A stretch of 64,000 nucleotides of DNA from Planctomycetota bacterium (GCA_030950285.1 JAUZRR010000037.1:62001-126000), one strand, 5' to 3'; shown: positions 1 through 8,597, counted from the first letter of the stretch. Numbers and translations are program-made. The notes: generated from the sequence alone by a model not told the origin.

Positions 1-354
1 CTGATGGTTGTGGTGACGCCCGAGCCCACGTCCATGACCGACGCTTATGGCCTCATCAAGTGCGTCGTCGGGCAGGCTCGAGAGATGGACACGCCGATGC
101 CCCCGGTCAGTCTCGTGCTCAACAGCGTCGTGTCCCGGCACGAGGCGAGTGCTGTAAGTACAAAGCTCATCGCAACTTGCGAGCGGTTTTTGCGTTTTCG
201 GCCCGAGGTGTTGGGGGCTGTGCGCCGTGACGAGCGGGTGCCCAGAGCGGTCCGCGCCCGGCAGCCCCACCTGCTGGCGTTCCCTCGGTGCCGGGCGAGC
301 CGTGATGTCCGGGCGATTGCCGAGTCTCTGATCTGTCTATCGCACAAGCGTTAG
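1..354 (+). CDS. flhG: FlhG/MinD-like ATPase, 3' end only
   Basis: This is the C-terminal 117 residues of a P-loop ATPase of the FlhG (YlxH, MinD-like) family, which controls flagellar number and placement at the cell pole. The reading frame is open to the window edge, so the Walker motifs lie outside. The visible start carries the family's VVVTPEPTSMTDAYGLIK stretch, which in FlhG/MinD follows the Walker B region. Further on, the FRPEVLGAVRRDERVPRAV stretch fits the FlhG tail (FLGYIPYDERVPRAV type). The next genes, a small membrane protein and FliA, support a flagellar operon. The assignment to FlhG rather than another MinD-like protein rests on this context and the short match. Confidence 0.8.
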   Translation: MMVVVTPEPTSMTDAYGLIKCVVGQAREMDTPMPPVSLVLNSVVSRHEASAVSTKLIATCERFLRFRPEVLGAVRRDERVPRAVRARQPHLLAFPRCRASRDVRAIAESLICLSHKR

Positions 355-447
355 GGCGAATCCTGGTGTTGGGTCTGGCGCAGTTGCAACAGTGGCGCGG
401 TTTTTGCGGAGGGTTTGTGCTGTTTGTGCATAAAGTGACAGAGTGAT

Positions 448-475
448 CAAAGTGCGTTCATCGCACGGCCGATAG
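448..475 (+). promoter_or_regulatory. candidate sigma-28 (FliA-type) promoter
   Basis: In the 163-bp gap after flhG the sequence CAAAGTGC (448-455) is followed after 12 bp by GCCGATAG (468-475). The known FliA consensus is TAAAGTTT, 11 bp, GCCGATAA, so the -10 element matches seven of eight bases and the -35 element five of eight. The site would drive the small membrane gene and fliA, giving autoregulation. A perfect 5-bp inverted repeat (GTGCG at 452-456, CGCAC at 462-466) lies between the two elements. This is a visual match only. Confidence 0.4.
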
Positions 476-517
476 GTCCGCGGTGGGTGTGCGGTTGCTG
501 GATGCACCGGAGGGAGA

Positions 518-826
518 GTGGCGTTGTCTTCGCGGGTAGCCCAACAGATCGGTGTTGCGTTTGCGCTGTGTGCGTTCGCGGTTTCGCTTGCGTCCGGGTT
601 GGTCGCGGGTGCCGATGCTTCGCGTGTGCTTGTCCGCTCTGTAGTGGTTCTGCTCGGCGCGGCCGCAATCGGTCGTGTGTTGGGTCATTGCGTGCAGACC
701 GCGCTGGGAGAACACCTCGCTCTGGTTACGGCATCACGACCGATACCCGAACCGATCCCTGTCCCGACACAGGGCGGCCCCGAGGCGGATGAGGAACTCG
801 GTGAGGTTGAGATTCTTGATGCGTAA
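518..826 (+). CDS. small membrane protein between flhG and fliA
   Basis: I do not recognise this 102-residue protein. It starts at a GTG preceded by GGAGG at 508-512. Two hydrophobic stretches, about residues 10-30 and 36-60, suggest two membrane helices with a short loop. The C-terminal 35 residues are acidic and proline-rich (EPIPVPTQGGPEADEELGE) and probably cytoplasmic. Its place between flhG and fliA, with the possible sigma-28 promoter just upstream, suggests a flagellum-linked role, but nothing in the sequence itself shows this. Confidence 0.65.
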   Translation: MALSSRVAQQIGVAFALCAFAVSLASGLVAGADASRVLVRSVVVLLGAAAIGRVLGHCVQTALGEHLALVTASRPIPEPIPVPTQGGPEADEELGEVEILDA

Positions 827-990
827 AGAAAGTCCGTGAACTTTTCATTCTGTGGCAGAGAACGCGTGCGCGTTCGCCAGAAAGTTTGTATACTCCTCAA
901 CGGCTGAACCAAGGATCGGTATCAGCCACACCGCTCCGGCGCAGGATTCGCGCCCATGAGTGCTGAAATGAACGGGTCAAGGAGCCGACC

Positions 991-1863
991 ATGGCAGTTG
1001 CAAGATCATCAATGGCGCGGGCCAGCACGCGCGGCGCTTCGCGCCGTTCCGCTCGCCACGCTGAGCCCTCCAACATCCCGACGCCCTACGACGACCTCTC
1101 TGTGCAAGAGGTGTGGGAGCTCTACCAGAAGGACGGCAACGCGGCGATCCGCAACTTCCTGATGGAGAAGTACCTCCAACTCGTGCGCTACAACGCCGAG
1201 CGGATCTACGCCAGGCTCCCCGACGAGGTGGACCTCGAAGACCTCATGAGCGCCGGCCTGTTCGGGCTCATGGACGCGATCGACGCCTTTGATCTCGGGT
1301 ACAAGGTCAAGTTCGAGACCTACTGCGCCCCGCGCATCCGCGGCGCGATCCTCGACGAGCTGCGCTCGATGGACTGGGTCCCCCGTTTGGTCAGGCAACG
1401 CTCGAGCAAGGTCGAGCAGGCCCGCCAGAGGTGCGAGATGGAGACCGGCACCACGGCCAACTACGACGATATCGCCAAGCGGCTCGGGCTCGAACCGGAC
1501 GAACTCGCCAAGTACATGCGTGACGGGCGAGCCGTCAGCACCGTGAGCCTCAACCGCAAGTGCTACCCCGGCGACGGCTCGCGGGACCTCCGCGAGATCG
1601 ACATCATTCAGGACGACAGCCAGACCAACCCGCTCGCCGACATCCAACGCAACGACCTCAAAGAGCTCATCACCAAAGGGCTCAGCCGGGCCGAGAAACT
1701 CATCGTCCTGCTCTACTACTACGAGGGCATGACCATGAAAGAGATCGGCGCGACGCTCGACCTCTCCGAGTCCCGCGTCAGCCAGATGCACAGCTCGATC
1801 CTCGCTCGGCTCAAAGCGCAGATGCAGCACCGCATGAAAGAGCTCGAATCCGCCGGCGAGTAG
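991..1863 (+). CDS. fliA: RNA polymerase sigma factor FliA/WhiG type
   Basis: This 290-residue protein is a group 3 sigma-70 factor, which directs RNA polymerase to late flagellar promoters. Region 2 covers about residues 55-125, with LEDLMSAGLFGLMDAI at 82-97 and KFETYCAPRIRGAILDELR at 107-125. The diagnostic DWVPR follows at 128-132. Region 4, about residues 225-280, ends in a helix-turn-helix (MTMKEIGATLDLSESRVSQ). The start is supported by AAGGAG about 8 bases upstream. A low-complexity Ala/Arg/Ser-rich N-terminal extension of about 30 residues precedes region 1.2/2 and is longer than in enterobacterial FliA (about 240 residues). A terminator follows directly, so this ends the flagellar operon. 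I saw no anti-sigma FlgM gene in the window. Confidence 0.93.
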   Translation: MAVARSSMARASTRGASRRSARHAEPSNIPTPYDDLSVQEVWELYQKDGNAAIRNFLMEKYLQLVRYNAERIYARLPDEVDLEDLMSAGLFGLMDAIDAFDLGYKVKFETYCAPRIRGAILDELRSMDWVPRLVRQRSSKVEQARQRCEMETGTTANYDDIAKRLGLEPDELAKYMRDGRAVSTVSLNRKCYPGDGSRDLREIDIIQDDSQTNPLADIQRNDLKELITKGLSRAEKLIVLLYYYEGMTMKEIGATLDLSESRVSQMHSSILARLKAQMQHRMKELESAGE

Positions 1864-1902
1864 GCCCGGCTGCTCGGGCGCCGTAACCCAGTTCCTCAAA
1901 TG

Positions 1903-1938
1903 AACGCCCCCGGTCCGACCGGGGGCGTTTGTCTTTTT
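1903..1938 (+). terminator. rho-independent terminator after fliA
   Basis: A perfect 12-bp stem (1903-1914 pairing with 1918-1929) with a 3-base loop is followed by a T-rich run ending near 1938. It is among the clearest intrinsic terminators in the window. A longer reading frame for folK would have to begin inside it, which argues for the folK start at 1983. Confidence 0.9.
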
Positions 1939-1982
1939 CCGGGCGCTTGCCGAGTGCCGGTTTGCCCCCTTCACTACCGCCG

Positions 1983-2495
1983 ATGGATCGAGTGACGGCC
2001 TACATCGGGATCGGGACCAACCTGGGCGATCGCCGATCGCACGTCAACCACGCGGTGGAGCAACTCGACGCGCTCCCGGATTCGTGCCTCGCGGCGGTCG
2101 CGGCTGTCATCGAGACCGAGCCGGTCGGTCCGATCACGCAGCGGGCCTACCTCAACACCATCGCCGCGATCGAGACCGGGCTCTCCCCGGCCGTACTGCT
2201 CGGGTGCCTCCACGCGATCGAACGCCAGCGCGGGAGGGACCGCCGGCGCGAGCAACGGTGGGGCCCCCGGACGCTCGACCTCGATATTCTGATCTTCGGC
2301 GATCGGGTCGTGCAAGAGCCCGGGCTGACGATCCCGCACAGACGCCTCGCCGAGCGGGCGTTTGTGCTCGTCCCGCTCGCCGAGGTCGCGCCGGAACTGC
2401 TCGTGCCCGGCACGGGCCATACTGTGAGGTCGATGCTCGAGGCTCTGATGGATCGCAGCACGGGGATGGATACCAACGCGGAGGGATCGGCATGA
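1983..2495 (+). CDS. folK: 2-amino-4-hydroxy-6-hydroxymethyldihydropteridine pyrophosphokinase
   Basis: This 170-residue protein transfers pyrophosphate from ATP to 6-hydroxymethyl-7,8-dihydropterin in folate synthesis. The family signature is clear: YIGIGTNLGDR at residues 7-17, the central ETEPVGP at 44-50, and RWGPRTLDLDIL at 92-103, which holds the magnesium-binding aspartates. The length is normal for HPPK. I chose the ATG at 1983 because the in-frame ATG at 1929 lies within the fliA terminator. The stop overlaps the next start by four bases (ATGA), so the secreted protein downstream is probably translated by coupling. Confidence 0.92.
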   Translation: MDRVTAYIGIGTNLGDRRSHVNHAVEQLDALPDSCLAAVAAVIETEPVGPITQRAYLNTIAAIETGLSPAVLLGCLHAIERQRGRDRRREQRWGPRTLDLDILIFGDRVVQEPGLTIPHRRLAERAFVLVPLAEVAPELLVPGTGHTVRSMLEALMDRSTGMDTNAEGSA

Positions 2496-3841
2496 CGCGG
2501 GTGTTCGGGGTACTGGTGTTGGGGGTGTGCGTTGCCACAGCTCTCCATGCGCAGCCTGCCGCCGATGCGACCGATCAGCCCGCCGATCAGCCCGCCGATC
2601 CACCCGCCGATTCCTCCGTTGCCGGGTCGATGGAGGTCGCCGCCCAGCTCTGGGCGGTGATCGGGCGGTACCGTTTTGCCGCAACCGCCGACCGTGTCCG
2701 CGTCACGCTGGTTCGGCCCGGTGGGCGGAGCGACATGCACTCGATGGAGATCCGTTGCGTGCCCGGCACGACCGGTCTTGCGCGGCTCGAGGTCGGCGAC
2801 CTGACCCTCGAAGCAAGAGCCGGGCGTCTCCGGGCGGTACACCGGCGAGACCCGACAACGTTCTATTCAACCGAGATTCCCACCGACGCAGAAGGTGAAC
2901 CGCTCCGCACCGACCCTGCCACTGTGCTGCGAGCGTTGCTTCCGACGTTCCCGATCCCGCACCTGAGCCTCGCGTTCGACGAGGCGGAGGTCGGCTGGTG
3001 CCCGCTGGTCACAGGGCTTGTCTGGGAACGGGCCGAGCGTCTGGAGGACGGCAGCCTGGACGGCGTCCGGCTCGTCGGCAAGACCGACAGCGGGCGAGCG
3101 AGCCTCGAGATGGCCGGGGCCCGCGTCCGCCGGTTCGAGGCCGACCTCGACCCCACCGGGCAGACCCGGGTGATTGTCGAGTGCGAGCCGCTCGCGCCGA
3201 GCGACCCGGACGGCTGGGTGCTCGATGTCGCCGGGCGGCGGGAGGTATCGAGTCTGGCTGCGCTCCGACCGCTCGGGCCGGTGCTGACGCTCGGCGACCC
3301 GATGCCCAGGATCGACCTGCACGGCATCGGCAGCAGCCCGGCGCCGGTCCTGCCGAGTGCCGAGGATTCTGCGGTCGGTTTGTCGAAGACCTTCCACCCG
3401 GTGCTTTTCTTTCGCGACAGCACCCCGCCGGCGTTTGTCCGTGACGCGGTGGGCAAGGTTGCCGCGGCGCTCGAGACGACCTCTCGCGATGTGCTGCGGG
3501 GCAGGCTCGACGGCCTCTATGACAAACGCCTCCGTCTCATGGGGCTCGTCGGCGCGGTCGAGGTGACCACCGACGACGAGGTGTTCACGAGGCTCGACGC
3601 CAAGGCGGCCGCGTGGCGGGAGGGGTTCGTCGATGCTGGGCAGGACGTTCCTGCCGGACCCGGGCTGGGGTGGTTTGTCACCGATGCGAGGCTGGTTGAC
3701 CGCGTGGCGCTGACCGCCGAGGCTGCGGTGGTCATGCTCGACGGTGCCGGGCGAATACGAACGATCGTGCCGATCAACGCCGAGTCGACCGCCGAAGACC
3801 TCGGCGCGGTGCTCCTCCGCAGCGTCACCGGGTCGCTGTAG
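2492..3841 (+). CDS. secreted protein of unknown function coupled to folK
   Basis: I do not recognise this 449-residue protein. A signal peptide is evident at the start (MTRVFGVLVLGVCVATALHAQ), so it is exported. It is followed by a short Asp/Pro/Gln repeat (ADQPADQPADPPAD). Residues of about 45-150 resemble the early beta-strands of LolA-like or DUF2092-type outer-membrane lipoprotein-carrier folds. The C-terminal 120 residues have the strand/helix pattern of a thioredoxin-like fold but no CxxC. Both structural readings are tentative. The gene overlaps folK by four bases, but a role in folate synthesis is unlikely for an exported protein. It converges on frr with an 11-bp gap. Confidence 0.7.
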   Translation: MTRVFGVLVLGVCVATALHAQPAADATDQPADQPADPPADSSVAGSMEVAAQLWAVIGRYRFAATADRVRVTLVRPGGRSDMHSMEIRCVPGTTGLARLEVGDLTLEARAGRLRAVHRRDPTTFYSTEIPTDAEGEPLRTDPATVLRALLPTFPIPHLSLAFDEAEVGWCPLVTGLVWERAERLEDGSLDGVRLVGKTDSGRASLEMAGARVRRFEADLDPTGQTRVIVECEPLAPSDPDGWVLDVAGRREVSSLAALRPLGPVLTLGDPMPRIDLHGIGSSPAPVLPSAEDSAVGLSKTFHPVLFFRDSTPPAFVRDAVGKVAAALETTSRDVLRGRLDGLYDKRLRLMGLVGAVEVTTDDEVFTRLDAKAAAWREGFVDAGQDVPAGPGLGWFVTDARLVDRVALTAEAAVVMLDGAGRIRTIVPINAESTAEDLGAVLLRSVTGSL

Positions 3842-3852
3842 CGAGCGATCGA

Positions 3853-4422
3853 TCAGAAGTCGAGAATATCGTCGGTCTTTGCCTTGACCGCCTTGTCGAC
3901 GTTGCCCTCGTACTTCTTGAGCAGTTCCTGGATCTCCTCCTTGAGCTGCTTGATGTCGTCTTCGGAGTGGTGTGTGCCGTCCTGCTTGGCGAGCGCGTCG
4001 GCGTGCTTGTTGGCGTCACGGCGGACGTTACGCATCGCGACCTTCTGGTCCTCGCCGATCTTTTTCGCCTGACCCACCAGCTGCTGCCGGCGATCGCGCG
4101 AGAGCGCCGGCAGGTTGAGCCGGATCTGTTTGTCTTCGAGCACGGGGTTGAGCCCGAGCCCGGCGCCCTCGATCGCCTTCTTGATCTCGCCGGCGGCGGA
4201 CGGATCAAACGGCTTGATGAGCAGCTGGGTGGGTTCGGGGACGCTGATCGCCGCGAGGGCTTTGAGATCGGTCATCGCGCCGTAGTAATCGACCTTGACA
4301 TACTCGACGATCGAGGGTGTCGCTCTACCGGTGCGGAGCCCCCGGAGCTCCTTGGTGAGGTAGTCGAGCGCTTTGCTCATGACATCCTCGGCTTCGAGCA
4401 GAATAGTGTCGGGATCAGACAT
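3853..4422 (-). CDS. frr: ribosome recycling factor
   Basis: This 189-residue protein splits post-termination ribosomes together with EF-G and is cytoplasmic. It matches the family along its length: ELRGLRTGRATPSIVEYVKVDYYG near residues 25-48, the IKPFDPSAAGEIKKAIEGAGLGLNP region at about 69-93, RLNLPALSRDRRQQLVGQAKK at about 101-121, and the long antiparallel helices up to the end. The size is typical (about 185). AGGAG lies about 10 bases before the ATG. It follows pyrH by 46 bp, the common pyrH-frr order. Confidence 0.96.
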   Translation of the reverse strand: MSDPDTILLEAEDVMSKALDYLTKELRGLRTGRATPSIVEYVKVDYYGAMTDLKALAAISVPEPTQLLIKPFDPSAAGEIKKAIEGAGLGLNPVLEDKQIRLNLPALSRDRRQQLVGQAKKIGEDQKVAMRNVRRDANKHADALAKQDGTHHSEDDIKQLKEEIQELLKKYEGNVDKAVKAKTDDILDF

Positions 4423-4468
4423 GGTCGCACGCTCCTCTTGGGTGCCGGGCCCCGGCGGGCCCGGTGGG

Positions 4469-5212
4469 TCAGTTGTCCTGGCGGGTCACCAGCGTGCCGA
4501 TGCGCTCACCGGCGACGACACGGCGGATGTTCCCGCTCTGCTTGAAATCGAACACCACGACCGGGATGTTGTGCTCGCGGCACATCGCCATCGCGGTCAG
4601 GTCCATCACGCCGAGCTGCTGGTCGATTGCTTGGTCAAAGCTGAGGGTCTGGTAGCGTTTGGCATTCGGGTTTTTCGCCGGGTCGCTGTCGTAGATGCCG
4701 TCGACCTTGGTCGCTTTGAGCAGCATCGAGCACTCGAGCTCTCGCGCCCGCAGGCTCGCGCAGGTGTCGGTGGTAAAGAACGGGTTGCCGACGCCTGCTG
4801 CCAGGATCACCACGCGACCTTTTTCCAGGTGCCGGATCGCCCGCCCCCGGATAAAGGGCTCGGCAACCGATCGGATCTCCAACGCCGAGAGCACCCGCGA
4901 CTCGATCCCCAGCGTGAGGAGTTTTTCGCGGAGCGCCAGCGCGTTGATAACCGTCCCCAGCATCCCCATGTAGTCGGCCGTCGATTGTTCGATGTGCCCG
5001 GCCGCGGCGAGTTGGGCGCCGCGGATGATGTTCCCACCGCCTACGACGACCGCCAGCTGGGTGCCCAGCGAAGCGGCGTCGGCAACCTCCATCGCGATCG
5101 CTCCCAGTTCGTCTGGGTCGATCCCGAACGTGCCCGGCTTGGAAAAGGACTCCCCGCTCAGCTTGAGCAGGACACGGCGGGTGATCTGGTGCGATGCGTC
5201 GTCTTCGGTCAC
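4469..5212 (-). CDS. pyrH: uridylate kinase (UMP kinase)
   Basis: This amino acid kinase-family enzyme phosphorylates UMP to UDP in pyrimidine synthesis. Visible motifs are the N-terminal LLKLSGESF, AVVVGGGNIIRG for the phosphate loop, and FFTTDTCASLRARELECSMLLKATKVDGIYDSDP, the UMP/ATP-binding region. I prefer the GTG at 5212 (247 residues) over the in-frame ATG at 5224, because GGAGAGG sits directly upstream of the GTG and nothing similar precedes the ATG. The upstream longer form would add only four residues. It leads the two-gene unit with frr. Confidence 0.94.
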   Translation of the reverse strand: MTEDDASHQITRRVLLKLSGESFSKPGTFGIDPDELGAIAMEVADAASLGTQLAVVVGGGNIIRGAQLAAAGHIEQSTADYMGMLGTVINALALREKLLTLGIESRVLSALEIRSVAEPFIRGRAIRHLEKGRVVILAAGVGNPFFTTDTCASLRARELECSMLLKATKVDGIYDSDPAKNPNAKRYQTLSFDQAIDQQLGVMDLTAMAMCREHNIPVVVFDFKQSGNIRRVVAGERIGTLVTRQDN

Positions 5213-5540
5213 AAGCCTCTCCATTCACGCGGGAACCGAACACCACCCGGGCACGGACAATCCGAAGGCCCCGAGCGGTCGCGGGAGCGACACGCGGTGG
5301 ATTGAAAGCGGCACACCTCGGGGCGTCAAGCAACCCGAGGCCCAGCGGGGCGGTATTGTGGAGTGAATACCAGATAGGAGACGCCAGCGGGCGAGACTCC
5401 GCACCCACGGTCTTGCGCCAACGTGGCGCGAAACGGCTCTGAAGCCCAAAGCCAAGACAAGCCGCGGGCAAACCAAAACCGAACACCGGCCAGAACGGAA
5501 CCCGGAACCAATCTCCGGGGTACGAACCCCCAGCGGGCCG
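5213..5540. other. divergent intergenic region between pyrH and the VWA gene
   Basis: About 330 bp separate pyrH (minus) from the motor operon (plus), so promoters for both should lie here. I could not pick a convincing pair of hexamers. A small hairpin (GGGG, six-base loop, CCCC near 5517-5530) sits just before the operon's first start. The tract between about 5440 and 5520 is rich in AAAC/AACC on the plus strand, unlike the coding DNA around it. No RNA gene or small coding region is evident. Confidence 0.4.
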
Positions 5541-6566
5541 ATGAAGAACGCGATGACCAACCAGTCAGGAAATCTCCCCAAGGGCGTGCCGGACCTGCCC
5601 TACTCCACCCGAATCGAGCCCAACCTCGGCGCGGCGCACGCGACGGTGCCGATCGAGGAGCGGCTCATGCGGTGGGTCCGCCGGGCGACGGTTGTCGGGT
5701 TCGCCGTGTCCATTCTGATCCACCTGCTCGGCTGGTTTATTGCCGCCCACCTGAGCGTCGGGCGTGGTGACGGCAACGCCCCGGCCGCGATGCCCGGTGC
5801 CGTCGAGTTCGCGGTCATGTCCGAAGCCCAACTCGCCGAGCTCCAGCAAGCCTCGCTCAGCTACGACTCGCCCAGCGTCCCCGAGCTGTCCCAAGAGACC
5901 CTCCCCGAGGTCGAAGCGATCGACATGCCCACCGAAGCCGAGATCACCGGCTCGCTCTCAGAACTCGTCCCCGCTGACCTCGGGGTCGGCGCAGGAGACG
6001 TCGAGCAGTCCGCCGGCATGGGCGAGGGCGGCTCGGGCTCGGGCAGCGCCAGCTTCTTCGGCGTCGAAGCGACCGGCTCCAGATTCATCTACATCGTGGA
6101 CACCTCCGGCTCGATGGCGGTCGGCGGCAAGCTCGCGGCGCTGCAACGGGAACTCGTCAAATCGATCGAAGGGTTGCTCGAAGCCGCTGACTTTCTCATT
6201 ATCACCTACAACGACTCGGCCACCCCGCTCGAAGGAAGGCAGTCGTGGATCAACGCCGACAACCGTGGGAAGCGGTTTGCCAGACGCGGGGTTTCCAAGC
6301 TCGGCTCGGGAGGGGGCACGCAACCCTCGCCCGCGTTCGCGCTGGCGTTTGCGATGCGGCCGCCCCCCGAAGCGATCTACTTCATGACCGACGGCGAGTT
6401 TTCTGAAGAGGTCGCCAACGACATCGTCGCGTTGAACGCCGAGTACAAAGTTCCTATCCACTGCATCGCGTTTGTCAGCCGAAACTCCGAAGACCTGATG
6501 CGGCGCATCGCGTCTGAGTCCGGCGGCACCTACACCTTCATCGCCGCCCCGGCGGGGAGGCCGTGA
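5541..6566 (+). CDS. TonB-like anchored von Willebrand A domain protein
   Basis: The 341-residue protein has a cytoplasmic N-terminus of about 48 residues, one membrane helix (about 50-69) and a long acidic linker. A VWA domain follows from about residue 180 to the end. The metal-ion-dependent adhesion site is complete in outline: DTSGS at 187-191, a GGGTQ Thr near 270 and MTDGEF near 300. The membrane helix carries S57-x3-H61, the spacing of the Ser-His pair by which TonB and TolA engage ExbB/ExbD or TolQ/TolR. The topology is thus TonB's with a VWA domain in place of the receptor-binding end. It opens an operon that includes TolQ and ExbD genes. The motor link is inference from the helix motif plus gene order. 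ATGs at 5541 and 5553 are both possible starts; neither has a strong Shine-Dalgarno site. Confidence 0.85.
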   Translation: MKNAMTNQSGNLPKGVPDLPYSTRIEPNLGAAHATVPIEERLMRWVRRATVVGFAVSILIHLLGWFIAAHLSVGRGDGNAPAAMPGAVEFAVMSEAQLAELQQASLSYDSPSVPELSQETLPEVEAIDMPTEAEITGSLSELVPADLGVGAGDVEQSAGMGEGGSGSGSASFFGVEATGSRFIYIVDTSGSMAVGGKLAALQRELVKSIEGLLEAADFLIITYNDSATPLEGRQSWINADNRGKRFARRGVSKLGSGGGTQPSPAFALAFAMRPPPEAIYFMTDGEFSEEVANDIVALNAEYKVPIHCIAFVSRNSEDLMRRIASESGGTYTFIAAPAGRP

Positions 6567-7810
6567 TGCGCCCCCGGCTGCTTGCGCGAGCACTCGCTGT
6601 CATGATTGTCGGCACCCTTGCGGCGTCGTTCGCCCACGCCCAGAACGCAGACCTCGAACTCCGCGGCGGCGCAACGCCGCCCTCGGGTACCGTCGTACGG
6701 TGTACCGCCGAGGGGGTCGTCGTCGTGTCGTCGGTGACGGGTGAAACGACCATCGGCTGGGACCGGGTGCGTGCGGTGCGCGGAGAACACGTCGAGGAAG
6801 CCGACGCCTACAAGGACGTCGCCGACCAGGCGTGGCGCGCGGTCTCGCGGCTGGCGCGGGGTGATGTCCCCGCGGCCGAGCCGATCTTTGAGGAGCTCTT
6901 TGTCGAGTACGCCGGGCAGCGCGGGCCGACGTCGGCAGCGATCAGCGGCGGGCTGCTCCGCTGCCGCCTCGCGCGCGGTGCGCACACCCTCGCCGTCGGC
7001 GCCTGGCTCGCGTGGCTCCACGCCAGCGCGGGGGAGCAACCCGCAGGTCTCAACATCGATCACGGGCTCGGCGCCCTGCCGCTGACCGACGCCGCGACCG
7101 GGCTCGCCCCCGAGTTGCCTCCGATCTGGCTCGGCCTCCCCGCGGTGCGGGTGTTCGGGCAGTCGCCTCTCCGCGCCGAGCGGTACGGTGAGCGTGAGGC
7201 GGCGCTGGCGCAGCTCTACCAGCACGCCGCACTCGCCGAGAGCGGCCGGTCGCAGCCGCTGCCCAGGCTCACCAGCACCGACCCGGGCGTGCGTCTGGTC
7301 TGGGAAGTCGTCGCGGCGCAGAGCCGGAGCGAGCCAGAGCGCCTCGCCGGCCGCCGCGCGATCGAGAAGAGACTCCGCAGCGAGCCGGCCGCCTGGATCG
7401 ACGCGTGGCTCCGCACCGCGCTGGGGCGGTCGCTGCTGCACGAGTCCGACCCCGACCAACAACGCCGAGGCGTGATCGAGTTGCTCCGGGTCCGCGTGGT
7501 CCACCAGCGCGACGCGCCCTACCTCGCCGGGCTCGCGCTTGCCGACGCGGCCGTCACGATGCGCGCGCTCGGCGACGAGCGCGTCGCGTCGCTCCTCCGG
7601 CGTGAGCTGCTCGATACCTTCCCGAGCCACCCCGCAACCACGTGGGAGCCGATCTCGCTGTGGCGGCCACTCGAGACCTCACGTGCCGCGCCCTCGCAGC
7701 TGCGGCGCGACCCGGTCGAGAGCGCCCGCAATCCCGCGTCCTTTCTACCGCCGGCGATCGCGTCCGGCCCGCACGACACACCAGACCCGAGCAGGAGTCC
7801 TCATGGTTGA
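6566..7810 (+). CDS. secreted protein, second gene of the motor operon
   Basis: This 414-residue protein is not recognised. Its first 25 residues (MRPRLLARALAVMIVGTLAASFAHAQ) are a signal peptide. A short beta-rich stretch follows (GTVVRCTAEGVVVVSSVTGETTIGWDRVRAV), like the small beta-barrel seen at the start of some planctomycete secreted repeat proteins. The rest is predicted mostly helical, with Ala/Arg/Leu-rich segments like degenerate TPRs. The ATG at 6566 shares a base with the upstream stop (TGATG). Its 3' end overlaps the TolQ gene by eight bases. It is probably a periplasmic partner of the VWA protein, by position only. Confidence 0.75.
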   Translation: MRPRLLARALAVMIVGTLAASFAHAQNADLELRGGATPPSGTVVRCTAEGVVVVSSVTGETTIGWDRVRAVRGEHVEEADAYKDVADQAWRAVSRLARGDVPAAEPIFEELFVEYAGQRGPTSAAISGGLLRCRLARGAHTLAVGAWLAWLHASAGEQPAGLNIDHGLGALPLTDAATGLAPELPPIWLGLPAVRVFGQSPLRAERYGEREAALAQLYQHAALAESGRSQPLPRLTSTDPGVRLVWEVVAAQSRSEPERLAGRRAIEKRLRSEPAAWIDAWLRTALGRSLLHESDPDQQRRGVIELLRVRVVHQRDAPYLAGLALADAAVTMRALGDERVASLLRRELLDTFPSHPATTWEPISLWRPLETSRAAPSQLRRDPVESARNPASFLPPAIASGPHDTPDPSRSPHG

Positions 7811-8597
7811 GCCCTTTTTGGTCTCCATCGCCGCGCTGGCGATGCAGGCCCCGGCCCCAGTGGCGAGCCCCGACAAGACCCTCGTGCAGTACATCGCAGA
7901 GGGTGGCGAGATCGGGTACATCATCATCGGGCTGTCTTTTACGGCGGTGGTGTTCATCATCGCGGCGTTCGTCCGCCTGCGCCGCTCGCGGCTTGCTCCC
8001 GAGGACGAGGTCGCCGCGCTCGATCGCATGCTCCGCGCGGGCAATGTCGAACAGGCGACCGTCTATTGCTCGAGCCCCGACCACGACTCGTTCCTGACGC
8101 GGGTGATGGGCGCCGCGTTGCTGCGGTGTGCCCGATCGCCGTTCGGCTTGCTCGAGCTCCGCACCTCACTGGAAGAAGCCGGGCAGCAGGAAGTCGCCAG
8201 ACTCCACCGCTCGACCGACGTGATCGGGCTGATCGCAAGCGTTTCTCCGATGCTCGGGCTCTTGGGAACCGTCGTCGGCATGGTCGGCGCGTTCGACACG
8301 CTCAGCATCTCGGAAGTCGCCAAGCCGACGCAACTCGCCGGGAGCATCTCGGTCGCGCTCATTACCACGGTGCTCGGGCTCATCGTCGCGATCCCGTGCG
8401 CTTCAATCCATGCGTACTTCCGCAACCGTGTGGACACCCTCGCTGGCGAGATCGGGGATCTCATCGAAGAGCTCGCCGCCCACGTTGAACAGAACGCAAC
8501 ACCCCCCGCCAGCGCACAGAAACCGCCCCCGCGGCGCAAAGCGCCCAAACCCGCGGTCCCGACCGGTGGTCGCGGGCAAGGAGCACCCGGCGGATGA
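7803..8597 (+). CDS. MotA/TolQ/ExbB proton channel protein
   Basis: This 264-residue inner-membrane protein belongs to the MotA/TolQ/ExbB family, which forms the pentameric part of proton-driven motors. Three membrane helices are visible at about residues 38-58, 141-163 and 181-203. The family core is plain: SPMLGLLGTVVGMVGAF at 148-164 and ALITTVLGLIVAIP at 185-198, including the channel-lining threonines. The C-terminal 35 residues are a basic, proline-rich cytoplasmic tail. AGGAG at 7792-7796 supports the start. It overlaps the upstream gene and is followed by two ExbD genes, each by a four-base overlap, so subunits are probably made in proportion. Whether it acts with TonB, Tol or a new partner cannot be told from its own sequence. 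Confidence 0.94.
   Translation: MVEPFLVSIAALAMQAPAPVASPDKTLVQYIAEGGEIGYIIIGLSFTAVVFIIAAFVRLRRSRLAPEDEVAALDRMLRAGNVEQATVYCSSPDHDSFLTRVMGAALLRCARSPFGLLELRTSLEEAGQQEVARLHRSTDVIGLIASVSPMLGLLGTVVGMVGAFDTLSISEVAKPTQLAGSISVALITTVLGLIVAIPCASIHAYFRNRVDTLAGEIGDLIEELAAHVEQNATPPASAQKPPPRRKAPKPAVPTGGRGQGAPGG

Noticed and set aside
889-894. TATACT before fliA as a -10 element
   Set aside because: No acceptable -35 element at 16-18 bp; kept out of the feature list.
1929-1982. Upstream start for folK
   Set aside because: It begins inside the fliA terminator and adds residues not seen in the family.
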